From NCBI GenBank assembly GCA_965215715.1, contig OZ244129.1, forward strand, positions 620,001-684,000: a stretch of 64,000 nt of DNA, written 5' to 3'. The notes under the pieces were generated by a model. The model had not been told where the DNA came from. It did not search any database and was given only the letters and a program-made list of their open reading frames with translations. This DNA comes from HXMU1428-3 sp965215715 (GTDB lineage Bacteria; Pseudomonadota; Alphaproteobacteria; Rhizobiales; HXMU1428-3). Positions 1 to 9,200 of the stretch are shown here, piece by piece (within the stretch, counting starts at the first letter, position 1; the number at the start of each line of letters is the position of its first letter). A program made the position numbers and the translations under genes.

Positions 1-257
1 CACCAAATGTTGGTGAAGCGGTGAAAAGCGCTAAGGGCGGGGCTGTTGAGTTCCGTGTTGAAAAGGCCGGTGTTGTGCAAGCTGGTGTTGGCAAAGCAAG
101 CTTTAGTGAAGGTGATTTGGTTGAAAACATTCGTGCCTTTGTTGGTGCTGTTAGCAAAGCCAAGCCAACAGGTGCTAAAGGCACGTTTATGAAGCAAGTG
201 GCTTTATCTTCAACGATGGGTCCTGGCTTAAAAATAGAGATTGGCTCAGCCCTTTAA
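1..257 (+). CDS. rplA: 50S ribosomal protein L1, C-terminal part
   Basis: This is the 3' end of an open frame that enters from the left edge, read from base 3. About 84 residues are present and end at TAA. The SSTMGPGLKIE-type C-terminus is characteristic of bacterial L1, which forms the L1 stalk of the large subunit and in many bacteria represses its own rplK-rplA messenger. Position just upstream of rplJ-rplL-rpoBC fits the conserved order. The start lies outside the window. An internal GTG at 21 is not a plausible start because the homology continues upstream of it. Confidence 0.95.
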   Translation, partial: PNVGEAVKSAKGGAVEFRVEKAGVVQAGVGKASFSEGDLVENIRAFVGAVSKAKPTGAKGTFMKQVALSSTMGPGLKIEIGSAL

Positions 258-635
258 GGGGTGAGTTTTTTAGAGTTTTCCCTGGTGTTTTTTGCGCTGG
301 GGAATTGGCCCTTTTTTTCATTGGGTTTCAATGGAATGAAGGGTTGTCCTGTCCAAGACTGCAGGTGCCGCTTTTATAAAGTGGTTTAAATAAATAGGCC
401 TGCATAGACGGTGGTTTAAAAGATTAAGAGGGTAAGGTTTGGTGCCTGAAATCTTAATCGGTTTGAACTTCTTATAAAGGGGTTTGATTGCATTTACAGC
501 AATTGGGCGCCGGGCAGGCAAGTGAGCGTCATTGTGAAAGTGGGTTTACCCAGATTTGCAGTGGCAAACGTTAGCCGCAAAGGTTTTTTTGAAACATATG
601 CGTTTCTTAGGCCTTTGTAAAAATGGAGAAAGCTG
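258..635 (+). promoter_or_regulatory. rplA-rplJ intergenic region, candidate L10 leader
   Basis: These 378 bases have no convincing gene. In other bacteria the space between rplA and rplJ carries the rplJ promoter and a leader that binds the L10(L12) complex to repress translation. Here an inverted repeat, GATTAAGA at 422-429 with TCTTAATC at 452-459, encloses a 22-base loop. The rplJ ribosome binding site GGAGAA is at 625-630. The role as an L10 leader is inferred from position; no consensus fold was checked. Confidence 0.4.
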
Positions 636-1145
636 GTGGATAGAGCACAAAAAGAACAGCTCGTAGCCGCACTCAATGAGAAGCTGGATAATTCTGGCGT
701 GATTGTTGTGGCCCACTATGCAGGTCTTACTGTTGCGGAAATGACGGCATTGCGCCGGGATTTGCGCCAAGTAGGTGGGACCATGCAAGTGGCAAAAAAC
801 CGGCTCGTCAAGCGCGCGCTTGAGGGAACAGATGCACAAGACATCGCTGATCTTTTTTCAGGTCCTACTTGTATTATGACCTCTGAAGATCCAGTGAGTG
901 CTCCAAAGGTTGCTGCCAAGTTTGCCAAAGATAACGAAAGATTAGTTATTTTAGGCGGTGCTATGGGCACAACCGTTCTTGACCCTTCAGGTGTGAATTC
1001 TCTTGCAGCCTTGCCATCACTCGATGAGCTGCGCGGTAAAATTGTTGGCTTGCTACAAGCACCAGCCGGCAAAGTTGCCCAAGTTCTTAGCGCCCCAGCT
1101 GGACAGCTGGCGCGTGTTGTGGCGGCCAAAGCTTCAAGTGAATAG
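636..1145 (+). CDS. rplJ: 50S ribosomal protein L10
   Basis: L10 forms the base of the ribosomal stalk and binds L7/L12 dimers through its C-terminal helix. The 169-residue product has the normal length and the N-terminal MDRAQKEQLVAALNEKL pattern of the family, with a VVVAHYAGLTV-like segment near residues 24-33. The start is GTG at 636, placed by GGAGAA five bases upstream; the homology begins exactly there. It is followed after 63 bases by rplL, the usual partner. Regulation by its own leader is likely but not shown. Confidence 0.97.
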   Translation: MDRAQKEQLVAALNEKLDNSGVIVVAHYAGLTVAEMTALRRDLRQVGGTMQVAKNRLVKRALEGTDAQDIADLFSGPTCIMTSEDPVSAPKVAAKFAKDNERLVILGGAMGTTVLDPSGVNSLAALPSLDELRGKIVGLLQAPAGKVAQVLSAPAGQLARVVAAKASSE

Positions 1146-1208
1146 CCCTTGTATGAGCATTCCAGTTGAAAAATTAAACGAACCGATTAAATATTAGGAA
1201 CTACAAAA

Positions 1209-1583
1209 ATGGCAGATTTAGATAAAATCATTGAAGAGCTTTCAAACTTGACCGTTATGGAAGCAGCTGACCTTGCAAAACGTTTGGAAGACGAGTGGGG
1301 CGTATCGGCTGCTGCTCCTGTTGCTGTTGCTGCAGCACCAGGTGCTGGTGACGCTGGAGCCGCGGCTGAAAAGGATGAGTTTGACGTTATCCTTGCTTCA
1401 GCTGGTGACAAGAAAATCAATGTGATTAAAGAAGTTCGCGCTATCACAGGTCTTGGTCTGAAAGAAGCGAAAGAACTTGTTGAGGGTGCTCCAAAAGCTG
1501 TGAAAGAAGGCGCACCAAAAGACGAAGCCAATGAGCTTAAGGAAAAACTAGAAGCGGCTGGCGCGACTGTTGAACTTAAGTAA
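1209..1583 (+). CDS. rplL: 50S ribosomal protein L7/L12
   Basis: This is the multicopy stalk protein that recruits translational GTPases to the ribosome. The 124-residue product has the three expected parts: an N-terminal dimerisation domain (about 1-33), an Ala-rich hinge (about 34-53) and the conserved C-terminal globular domain containing GLGLKEAKELVEGAPK. AGGAA lies shortly upstream of the ATG. A strong terminator-like hairpin follows immediately, so part of the transcription probably ends here, giving the excess of L12 over RNA polymerase subunits that is usual for this locus. Confidence 0.98.
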   Translation: MADLDKIIEELSNLTVMEAADLAKRLEDEWGVSAAAPVAVAAAPGAGDAGAAAEKDEFDVILASAGDKKINVIKEVRAITGLGLKEAKELVEGAPKAVKEGAPKDEANELKEKLEAAGATVELK

Positions 1584-1591
1584 TTGATTTA

Positions 1592-1632
1592 AAAGGCAAG
1601 AGGAGCTTTGCGCCCCTCTTGCCTTTATCGCC
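1592..1632 (+). terminator. Terminator-like hairpin after rplL
   Basis: Perfect 12-bp stem AAAGGCAAGAGG (1592-1603) with CCTCTTGCCTTT (1615-1626) and an 11-base loop. Only a short U run follows, so partial termination (attenuation) ahead of rpoB is more likely than a full stop. Confidence 0.75.
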
Positions 1633-1703
1633 ATGTAATTTGTTTATTTGAGCAATTTGTTCATTTGAGTGATTTGTTTGTTTAGAGCAACTTATATGGG
1701 ACA

Positions 1704-1748
1704 GTTCATCAAAGAAGCTTTTGATATTTTGAAGCTTTTTTGATGAAC
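1704..1748 (+). other. 17-bp hairpin in the rplL-rpoB spacer
   Basis: GTTCATCAAAGAAGCTT (1704-1720) pairs along its full length with AAGCTTTTTTGATGAAC (1732-1748), with a single G-U wobble and an 11-base loop. No U-tract follows, so it is not an intrinsic terminator. In E. coli this spacer carries an RNase III processing hairpin; an equivalent role here is inference. A second small stem, CCGTTT/AAACGG, sits directly after it at 1748-1763. Confidence 0.6.
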
Positions 1749-1893
1749 CGTTTTTCAAAACGGGTCAAGGCTAGGGGCGAAACGAATAGAAAGCTCCCAA
1801 GCCTTAAAAAAGGATACATCAAGCTGGAAAAGGGCTCTTTCTTTGTTGGTCAAGAAAGTCCTTATAAGCAGCGCTGGCATTTGAGGAGCTGAT

Positions 1894-4800
1894 ATGGCTA
1901 AGACGTTCACTGGTCGCAAACGCATTCGCAAGAAATTTGGGTCAATCGCAGAAGTGGCTCAAATGCCCAACCTCATCGAGGTTCAAAAACGCTCATATGA
2001 TGAGTTTTTGATGGTCAAAGGACCAGATGGCGGGCGGCCTAATGAAGGTCTTCAATCTGTTTTCACATCTGTTTTTCCGATCACAGATTTTTCTGAGCGG
2101 GCCACACTGGAATTTGTTTCTTACGAATTTGAAAAGCCTAAATATGACGTGGAAGAATGTCAGCAGCGCGATATGACATTTGCGGCGCCTTTAAAGGTGA
2201 CGCTGCGTTTGATCGTGTTTGATATTAACGAGGAAACAGGCGCCAAATCTGTTAAAGACATTAAAGAGCAAGATGTCTATATGGGCGACATTCCGTTCAT
2301 GACGGATAATGCGACCTTTGTGATTAACGGCACAGAGCGGGTGATTGTTAGTCAAATGCACCGTTCACCTGGTGTGTTCTTTGATCATGACCGGGGCAAA
2401 ACCCACTCTTCAGGCAAACTGTTATTTGCAGCCCGTATCATTCCTTATCGTGGGTCTTGGTTGGATTTTGAATTTGATGCCAAAGACATTGTGCATGTGC
2501 GCATTGACCGGCGCCGTAAATTACCGGCAACGTCTTTGCTTTATGCTTTGGGTTTGGATGATGAAGAGATCTTGGATGTGTTTTACGACAAGATCATGTA
2601 CAAGCTTGGTAAAAAGGGCTGGAGCACACCATTTGTGCCTGAGCGCTTTAAAGGGGTAAAGCCTGCAGCTGATTTGATTGACGCCAAAACCGGTAAAGTC
2701 GCGCTTGAGGCGGGCAAAAAAGTAACGGCGCGTCAGGCGAAAAAAGTGGCTGAAGATGGTTTGAAAGACCTGCTTTATACCGATGAAGAGCTTTACACCC
2801 ATTATTTGGCCGAAGAAGTGGTCAATATGGAGACCGGTGAGATTGTTGCTGAGGCCGGTGCTGAGCTGACCGAAGAGTTGCTTGAAAAGCTTAAAGAGTT
2901 TGGATTGACCGAACTGCCGATTTTGGACATTGACCATGTCAATACCGGTGCCTTTATGCGCAACACGTTGATGGCTGATAAAGCCAATAATCGCGAAGAA
3001 GCATTGATTGATATTTACCGTGTGATGCGCCCAGGTGAGCCGCCAACAGTGGAAGCGGCTGAAGCTGTATTTGAAGGCTTGTTCTTTGATAGTGAGCGAT
3101 ATGACTTGTCAGCTGTTGGCCGGGTGAAGATGAACATTCGCTTGCAGCTTGAATGTGAAGACACAGTTCGTACCCTGCGCAAAGAAGATATTTTGGGTGT
3201 GTTGAAAACCCTGGTTGATTTGCGTGATGGTAAAGGCGAGATTGATGATATTGACCACCTTGGCAACCGCCGGGTTCGCTCTGTTGGTGAGTTGATGGAA
3301 AATCAATACCGGGTTGGTTTATTGCGCATGGAGCGGGCGATTAAAGAGCGTATGAGCTCTGTTGATATCGACACTGTGATGCCGCAAGACTTGATCAACG
3401 CCAAACCGGCAGCAGCTGCCGTGCGTGAATTTTTTGGTTCTAGCCAATTGTCACAATTTATGGACCAAACCAATCCTTTGTCTGAAATTACCCATAAGCG
3501 ACGTTTGTCAGCCTTGGGCCCAGGCGGTCTGACACGTGAGCGGGCTGGCTTTGAGGTGCGTGACGTGCACCCAACCCATTATGGCCGGATCTGCCCGATT
3601 GAGACGCCTGAGGGACCAAATATTGGTTTGATCAACTCTTTGGCCACTTATGCACGGGTCAATAAATATGGCTTTATTGAAAGCCCTTACCGCAAAGTGA
3701 TTGATGGTAAGGTTTCTGATGAAGTGGTTTATCTTTCAGCCATGGAAGAGACCCGTCACTATGTGGCGCAAGCCTCTGTGCCTTTGACTGACGAGGGCAA
3801 GTTCTTTGAAGATCTTGTTAGTTGTCGTCATGGCGGGGATGCTTTGATGGTGCCGGCTGAAAAGGTGGATTATGTTGATGTGTCGCCAAAACAGTTGGTG
3901 TCTGTGGCGGCCGCTCTTATTCCATTTTTGGAAAATGATGACGCGAACCGTGCGTTGATGGGGTCTAACATGCAACGCCAAGCTGTGCCGCTTCTCAAAC
4001 CTGAAGCGCCGTTTGTTGGCACCGGCATGGAAGAGGTTGTGGCGCGCGATAGCGGGGCTGCGATCACTGCCAAGCGAACCGGTGTTGTGGATCAGATTGA
4101 TGGCACACGTATCGTGATCCGGGCAACAGAGGAGCAAGACCCTTCAAAGCCTGGTGTTGATATTTACAATATGCGTAAATTCCAGCGCTCTAACCAAAAC
4201 ACCTGTATCAACCAACGCCCCTTGGTGAAAGTGGGTGACCGGGTGAAAGCGGGCGATATTATTGCGGATGGTCCTTCAACAGATCTTGGTGATTTGGCCT
4301 TGGGTAAAAACGTTTTGGTGGCGTTTATGCCATGGAATGGTTACAACTTTGAGGACTCCATTTTGATCTCTGAGCGCATTAAGCGCGACGATGTTTTCAC
4401 CTCTATTCACATTGAAGAGTTTGAGGTGATGGCGCGTGATACCAAGTTGGGTCCAGAGGAGATCACGCGGGATATTCCAAATATTTCCGAAGAAGCTTTG
4501 AAAAATCTGGATGAGGCCGGCATTGTTTATATTGGTGCTGAGGTGAAACCGGGTGACATTCTGGTGGGTAAAATCACACCAAAGGGTGAAAGCCCAATGA
4601 CACCGGAAGAAAAGCTGCTTCGCGCGATCTTTGGTGAAAAAGCTTCTGATGTGCGTGACACGTCTTTAAAACTGCCCCCTGGTGTTGCCGGTACGGTTGT
4701 GGAAGTGCGGGTGTTTAACCGGCATGGTATTGAAAAAGACGAACGGGCTATGGCCATTGAGCGTGAAGAGATTGAACGCTTGGCGAAAGACCGTGACGAT

Positions 4801-6060
4801 GAGATGCAAATTCTTGATCGTAACGTTTATGGACGTTTGAGAGATGCTTTGCTCAACAAAGAAGTGATCAAGGGTGTTCAGAGCTTGAAAAAAGGTGCCA
4901 AAGTCACCGAAGAAGCTTTGGATGAAGTGCCACGCAGTCAATGGTGGGACATTGCCCTTAAAAACGAAAAAGCCATGGGCGAAGTTGAAGCCATTCAAAA
5001 GCAGTATGAAGAGGCCAAGAAGCTTCTTGAGCAGCGCTTTGTTGATAAAGTGGACAAGCTTCAACGCGGTGATGAGCTGCCACCTGGCGTGATGAAAATG
5101 GTCAAGGTTTTTGTGGCCGTGAAGCGTAAGCTGCAGCCTGGTGACAAAATGGCTGGACGCCACGGTAACAAGGGTGTGATTTCACAAATCGTGCCGCAAG
5201 AAGATATGCCTTATCTGGAAGATGGCACACCGGTTGATATTGTTTTGAACCCGCTTGGTGTTCCCAGCCGGATGAATGTTGGACAGATCCTTGAGACCCA
5301 TTTGGGTTGGGCTTGTCGCGGCCTTGGCCGGGTGATTGATGATGCCATGGATGCGTATCGTATTGAGCGTAATATTGAGACTGTCAAACAGGCGGTTGGC
5401 CAAGTTTATGGCGATAAAGATATTACCGATGATTACACGGAAGATGAGCTGTTGGAGCTTGGTCACAACCTTCGCAATGGTGTGCCGGTTGCGACCCCTG
5501 TGTTTGACGGGGCGCATGAAGCTGACATTGTTGAGCTGTTAGAGCGGGCCGGGCTGGATGATAGTGGCCAGGTTGTGCTGCATGACGGGCGAACAGGGGA
5601 ACCTTTTGATCGCAAGGTGACGGTTGGTTACAAATATTTGTTAAAACTGCACCACCTTGTTGATGATAAGATCCACGCACGCTCGATTGGCCCTTACAGC
5701 CTTGTGACCCAGCAGCCATTGGGTGGTAAAGCTCAATTTGGTGGTCAGCGCTTTGGTGAAATGGAAGTGTGGGCACTGGAAGCTTATGGTGCTGCTTATA
5801 CCTTGCAAGAAATGCTTACTGTAAAATCTGACGACGTTGCTGGCCGGACCAAAGTTTATGAGGCCATCGTGCGCGGTGATGATGCATTTGAAGCGGGCAT
5901 TCCTGAAAGCTTTAACGTTCTAGTCAAAGAAATGAAGGCTTTGGGTCTGAATGTTGAGCTCGAGCAGTTCAAAGATGATGAAGATGAAGCTGTGGGCTCT
6001 GATCATGAGCAACTTGAGGAAGAAAAGGCTCAATTGCCAGAGCCTGATGCTGCTGAATAA
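1894..6060 (+). CDS. rpoB: DNA-directed RNA polymerase subunit beta
   Basis: The 1388-residue beta subunit has normal alphaproteobacterial length. Recognisable segments include the rifampicin pocket (SSQLSQFMDQTNPLSE and THKRRLSALGPGG, retaining the Asp, His and Ser where resistance changes usually arise), RICPIETPEGPNIGLI, and GDKMAGRHGNKGV near the active site. The C-terminus ends in an acidic tail. The start at 1894 is supported by GAGGAG at 1883-1888. It is separated from rpoC by about 146 bases. The sequence around the rifampicin pocket predicts sensitivity, which is an inference. Confidence 0.99.
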   Translation: MAKTFTGRKRIRKKFGSIAEVAQMPNLIEVQKRSYDEFLMVKGPDGGRPNEGLQSVFTSVFPITDFSERATLEFVSYEFEKPKYDVEECQQRDMTFAAPLKVTLRLIVFDINEETGAKSVKDIKEQDVYMGDIPFMTDNATFVINGTERVIVSQMHRSPGVFFDHDRGKTHSSGKLLFAARIIPYRGSWLDFEFDAKDIVHVRIDRRRKLPATSLLYALGLDDEEILDVFYDKIMYKLGKKGWSTPFVPERFKGVKPAADLIDAKTGKVALEAGKKVTARQAKKVAEDGLKDLLYTDEELYTHYLAEEVVNMETGEIVAEAGAELTEELLEKLKEFGLTELPILDIDHVNTGAFMRNTLMADKANNREEALIDIYRVMRPGEPPTVEAAEAVFEGLFFDSERYDLSAVGRVKMNIRLQLECEDTVRTLRKEDILGVLKTLVDLRDGKGEIDDIDHLGNRRVRSVGELMENQYRVGLLRMERAIKERMSSVDIDTVMPQDLINAKPAAAAVREFFGSSQLSQFMDQTNPLSEITHKRRLSALGPGGLTRERAGFEVRDVHPTHYGRICPIETPEGPNIGLINSLATYARVNKYGFIESPYRKVIDGKVSDEVVYLSAMEETRHYVAQASVPLTDEGKFFEDLVSCRHGGDALMVPAEKVDYVDVSPKQLVSVAAALIPFLENDDANRALMGSNMQRQAVPLLKPEAPFVGTGMEEVVARDSGAAITAKRTGVVDQIDGTRIVIRATEEQDPSKPGVDIYNMRKFQRSNQNTCINQRPLVKVGDRVKAGDIIADGPSTDLGDLALGKNVLVAFMPWNGYNFEDSILISERIKRDDVFTSIHIEEFEVMARDTKLGPEEITRDIPNISEEALKNLDEAGIVYIGAEVKPGDILVGKITPKGESPMTPEEKLLRAIFGEKASDVRDTSLKLPPGVAGTVVEVRVFNRHGIEKDERAMAIEREEIERLAKDRDDEMQILDRNVYGRLRDALLNKEVIKGVQSLKKGAKVTEEALDEVPRSQWWDIALKNEKAMGEVEAIQKQYEEAKKLLEQRFVDKVDKLQRGDELPPGVMKMVKVFVAVKRKLQPGDKMAGRHGNKGVISQIVPQEDMPYLEDGTPVDIVLNPLGVPSRMNVGQILETHLGWACRGLGRVIDDAMDAYRIERNIETVKQAVGQVYGDKDITDDYTEDELLELGHNLRNGVPVATPVFDGAHEADIVELLERAGLDDSGQVVLHDGRTGEPFDRKVTVGYKYLLKLHHLVDDKIHARSIGPYSLVTQQPLGGKAQFGGQRFGEMEVWALEAYGAAYTLQEMLTVKSDDVAGRTKVYEAIVRGDDAFEAGIPESFNVLVKEMKALGLNVELEQFKDDEDEAVGSDHEQLEEEKAQLPEPDAAE

Positions 6061-6206
6061 AGTGCCACTTAAAGTAATAGCAAAGTGATGAGGGGCGCGT
6101 TTTGCCCCCTCACATTAAAAAGAACAGACATGAGTGCACCAAACTAAATAAAGGGTGCAAAATATTTTAAAAGCCAAGCACAATGCTTTGCAAATGGAGA
6201 CCTGAG

Positions 6207-9200
6207 ATGAACCACGACGCCGCAAATCTCTTTAATCCGCAAACACCTCAAGCAACGTTCGATCAAATTCGAATTTCGATTGCGAGCCCTGAGGAAATTT
6301 TGTCTTGGTCTTTTGGTGAGATCAAAAAACCAGAGACCATCAATTACCGGACCTTTAAGCCAGAACGCGAAGGCTTGTTCTGTGCGCGTATCTTTGGACC
6401 AACCAAAGATTATGAATGTTTGTGCGGTAAATATAAGCGCATGAAATATAAAGGCGTTATTTGTGAAAAATGCGGCGTTGAAGTGACGTTGACCAAAGTG
6501 CGCCGGGAACGCATGGGCCATATTGAGTTGGCTGCCCCTGTTGCACATATCTGGTTTCTAAAATCCTTGCCATCGCGCATCGGCCAGCTTTTGGATATGA
6601 CGCTGAAAGATTTGGAGCGGGTGCTTTATTTTGAAAGCTATATTGTTATTGAAGCGGGCATCACCCCGTTCCAAGAAGGCCAGCTGCTTTCAGAAGAAGA
6701 ATATATGGCGGCTCAAGACGAGTATGGTGAAGACGCCTTTACCGCTGGTATTGGTGCTGAGGCCATTCGCGAAATTTTGATGGGCATGGATTTGGAAGCC
6801 ATTGCTGAGCAGTTGCGCCGGGAAATTGCGGAGGCAACAACTGAGCTAAAGCCTAAAAAATTAGCGAAACGCTTAAAAGTTGTTGAGGCGTTTATTCATT
6901 CTGGCAACCGCCCTGAATGGATGATCTTAACGGTTGTGCCTGTTATCCCGCCTGAGCTGCGCCCGTTGGTGCCGCTTGATGGGGGCCGGTTTGCCACCTC
7001 TGATTTGAACGATCTTTATCGCCGGGTGATTAACCGGAATAACCGCTTAAAACGCCTTATTGATCTGCGTGCGCCTGATATTATCATTCGTAATGAAAAG
7101 CGCATGTTGCAAGAATCTGTTGATGCTTTGTTTGACAATGGCCGGCGCGGCCGGGTGATTACAGGGGCCAACAAACGGCCGCTGAAATCTTTGTCTGACA
7201 TGCTGAAAGGTAAACAAGGCCGGTTCCGTCAAAACTTGCTGGGTAAACGGGTTGATTATTCAGGTCGTTCTGTGATTGTGGTTGGCCCTGAGCTGAAATT
7301 GCATCAATGTGGGTTGCCAAAGAAAATGGCGCTTGAGCTTTTCAAACCGTTTATTTATTCGCGGCTTGATGCTAAGGGCTATGCCTCTACGGTAAAACAA
7401 GCCAAAAAGCTGGTGGAGAAAGAAAAGCCAGAAGTTTGGGATATTCTTGATGAGGTGATCCGGGAGCACCCTGTGTTGCTTAACCGGGCGCCAACATTGC
7501 ACCGTTTGGGTATTCAGGCGTTTGAACCGGTGTTGGTTGAAGGTAAGGCCATTCAATTGCACCCGCTTGTGTGTGCAGCCTTTAATGCTGACTTTGACGG
7601 TGACCAAATGGCGGTGCACGTGCCGCTTTCATTGGAAGCTCAGTTGGAAGCACGGGTGTTGATGATGTCAACCAACAATGTGTTGCATCCAGCTAATGGT
7701 GCGCCGATTATTGTGCCGTCTCAAGATATTGTGCTTGGTCTTTACTACTTGTCTTTGATTTACGACAACGAGCCTGGTGAGGGCATGACCTTTGGCTCTG
7801 TTGCTGAAATCCGCCATGCTTTGGATAACGGCGTTGTGACGCTGCACAGTAAAATTAAGGGCCGGTTCAAATTCATCGATGAAGATAATAATGAGGTCTC
7901 TGAGATTTATGAGACCACACCAGGGCGGATGTTACTGGGTGAATTGTTGCCTCGTCAGCCTGGTGTATATTTTGATCTGGTCAACCGGATGCTCACCAAG
8001 AAAGAAATTTCTGGCATGATTGATGCGGTTTATCGTAATTGCGGTCAAAAAGAATCCGTTATCTTCTGTGACCGGATTATGCAAACTGGCTTTAAGCATG
8101 CCTGTTTGGCCGGTATTTCCTTTGGTAAGGATGACATGGTTATTCCAAACACCAAAGAGAATATTGTTGAACAAACCTCTGATCTGACCCGTGAGTATGA
8201 ACAGCAATATAATGATGGTTTGATCACCCAAGGTGAGAAATATAATAAGGTTGTTGATGCCTGGGCCAAGTGTACCGATAAAGTGGCCTCTGAAATGATG
8301 GACCGGATTTCTGCTGTTCAGATCGATGAGGAAACAAAACGGATTATTCCAACCAATTCAGTTTATATGATGGCTCACTCTGGTGCTCGTGGTTCGCCCG
8401 CCCAGATGAAACAGTTGGCTGGTATGCGCGGTCTTATGGCCAAACCGTCTGGTGAGATTATTGAAACACCAATTATCTCTAACTTTAAGGAAGGCTTGAC
8501 CGTTCTTGAATACTTTAACTCCACTCACGGGGCCCGTAAGGGTCTTGCTGATACGGCGTTGAAGACAGCCAACTCAGGTTATTTGACCCGCCGTTTGGTT
8601 GACGTTGCCCAGGACAGCATTATCAATGAGCAGGATTGCGGTACTGACAAAGGTATTAGTGTTTCTGCCGCTGTTGATGCTGGTGAAGTGATTGTGTCTC
8701 TTGGTGCCCGGGCGCTTGGGCGGACAGTTGCAGAAGATGTGATTGATCCTGAGACTGGTGATGTCATGATTAAAGCTGGCCAGTTGCTTGAAGAGCATCA
8801 TGCGGCTGCGCTTGATAATTCGAGTGTTCAAGAGATGAAGATCCGCTCTGTGTTGACGTGTGAAACACGCAATGGTGTGTGCGGCAAATGTTATGGGCGT
8901 GACTTGGCGCGCGGTACCCCGGTAAACCTTGGGGAAGCTGTTGGTGTGATTGCGGCTCAGTCAATTGGTGAGCCTGGCACACAGTTGACCATGCGTACAT
9001 TCCACATTGGTGGTACGGCGCAAGTGGTGGACAGCTCGTTTATTGAGGCCACTTATGATGGCACCATTGAAATTCGTAATAAAAACATTGCGCGTGATAG
9101 CCAAAAACGCCTTGTTGCTATGAGCCGGAACATGACCATTACCATTGTTGATGGCGATGGCAATGAGTTGGCGGCTCATAAAATTCAACAAGGTGCACAC

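Noticed and set aside
716..1129. Long antisense open frame in rplJ, and similar ones throughout rpoB, rpoC and the RTX gene
   Set aside because: Each lies opposite or out of frame with a confidently identified gene and shows no protein family pattern.
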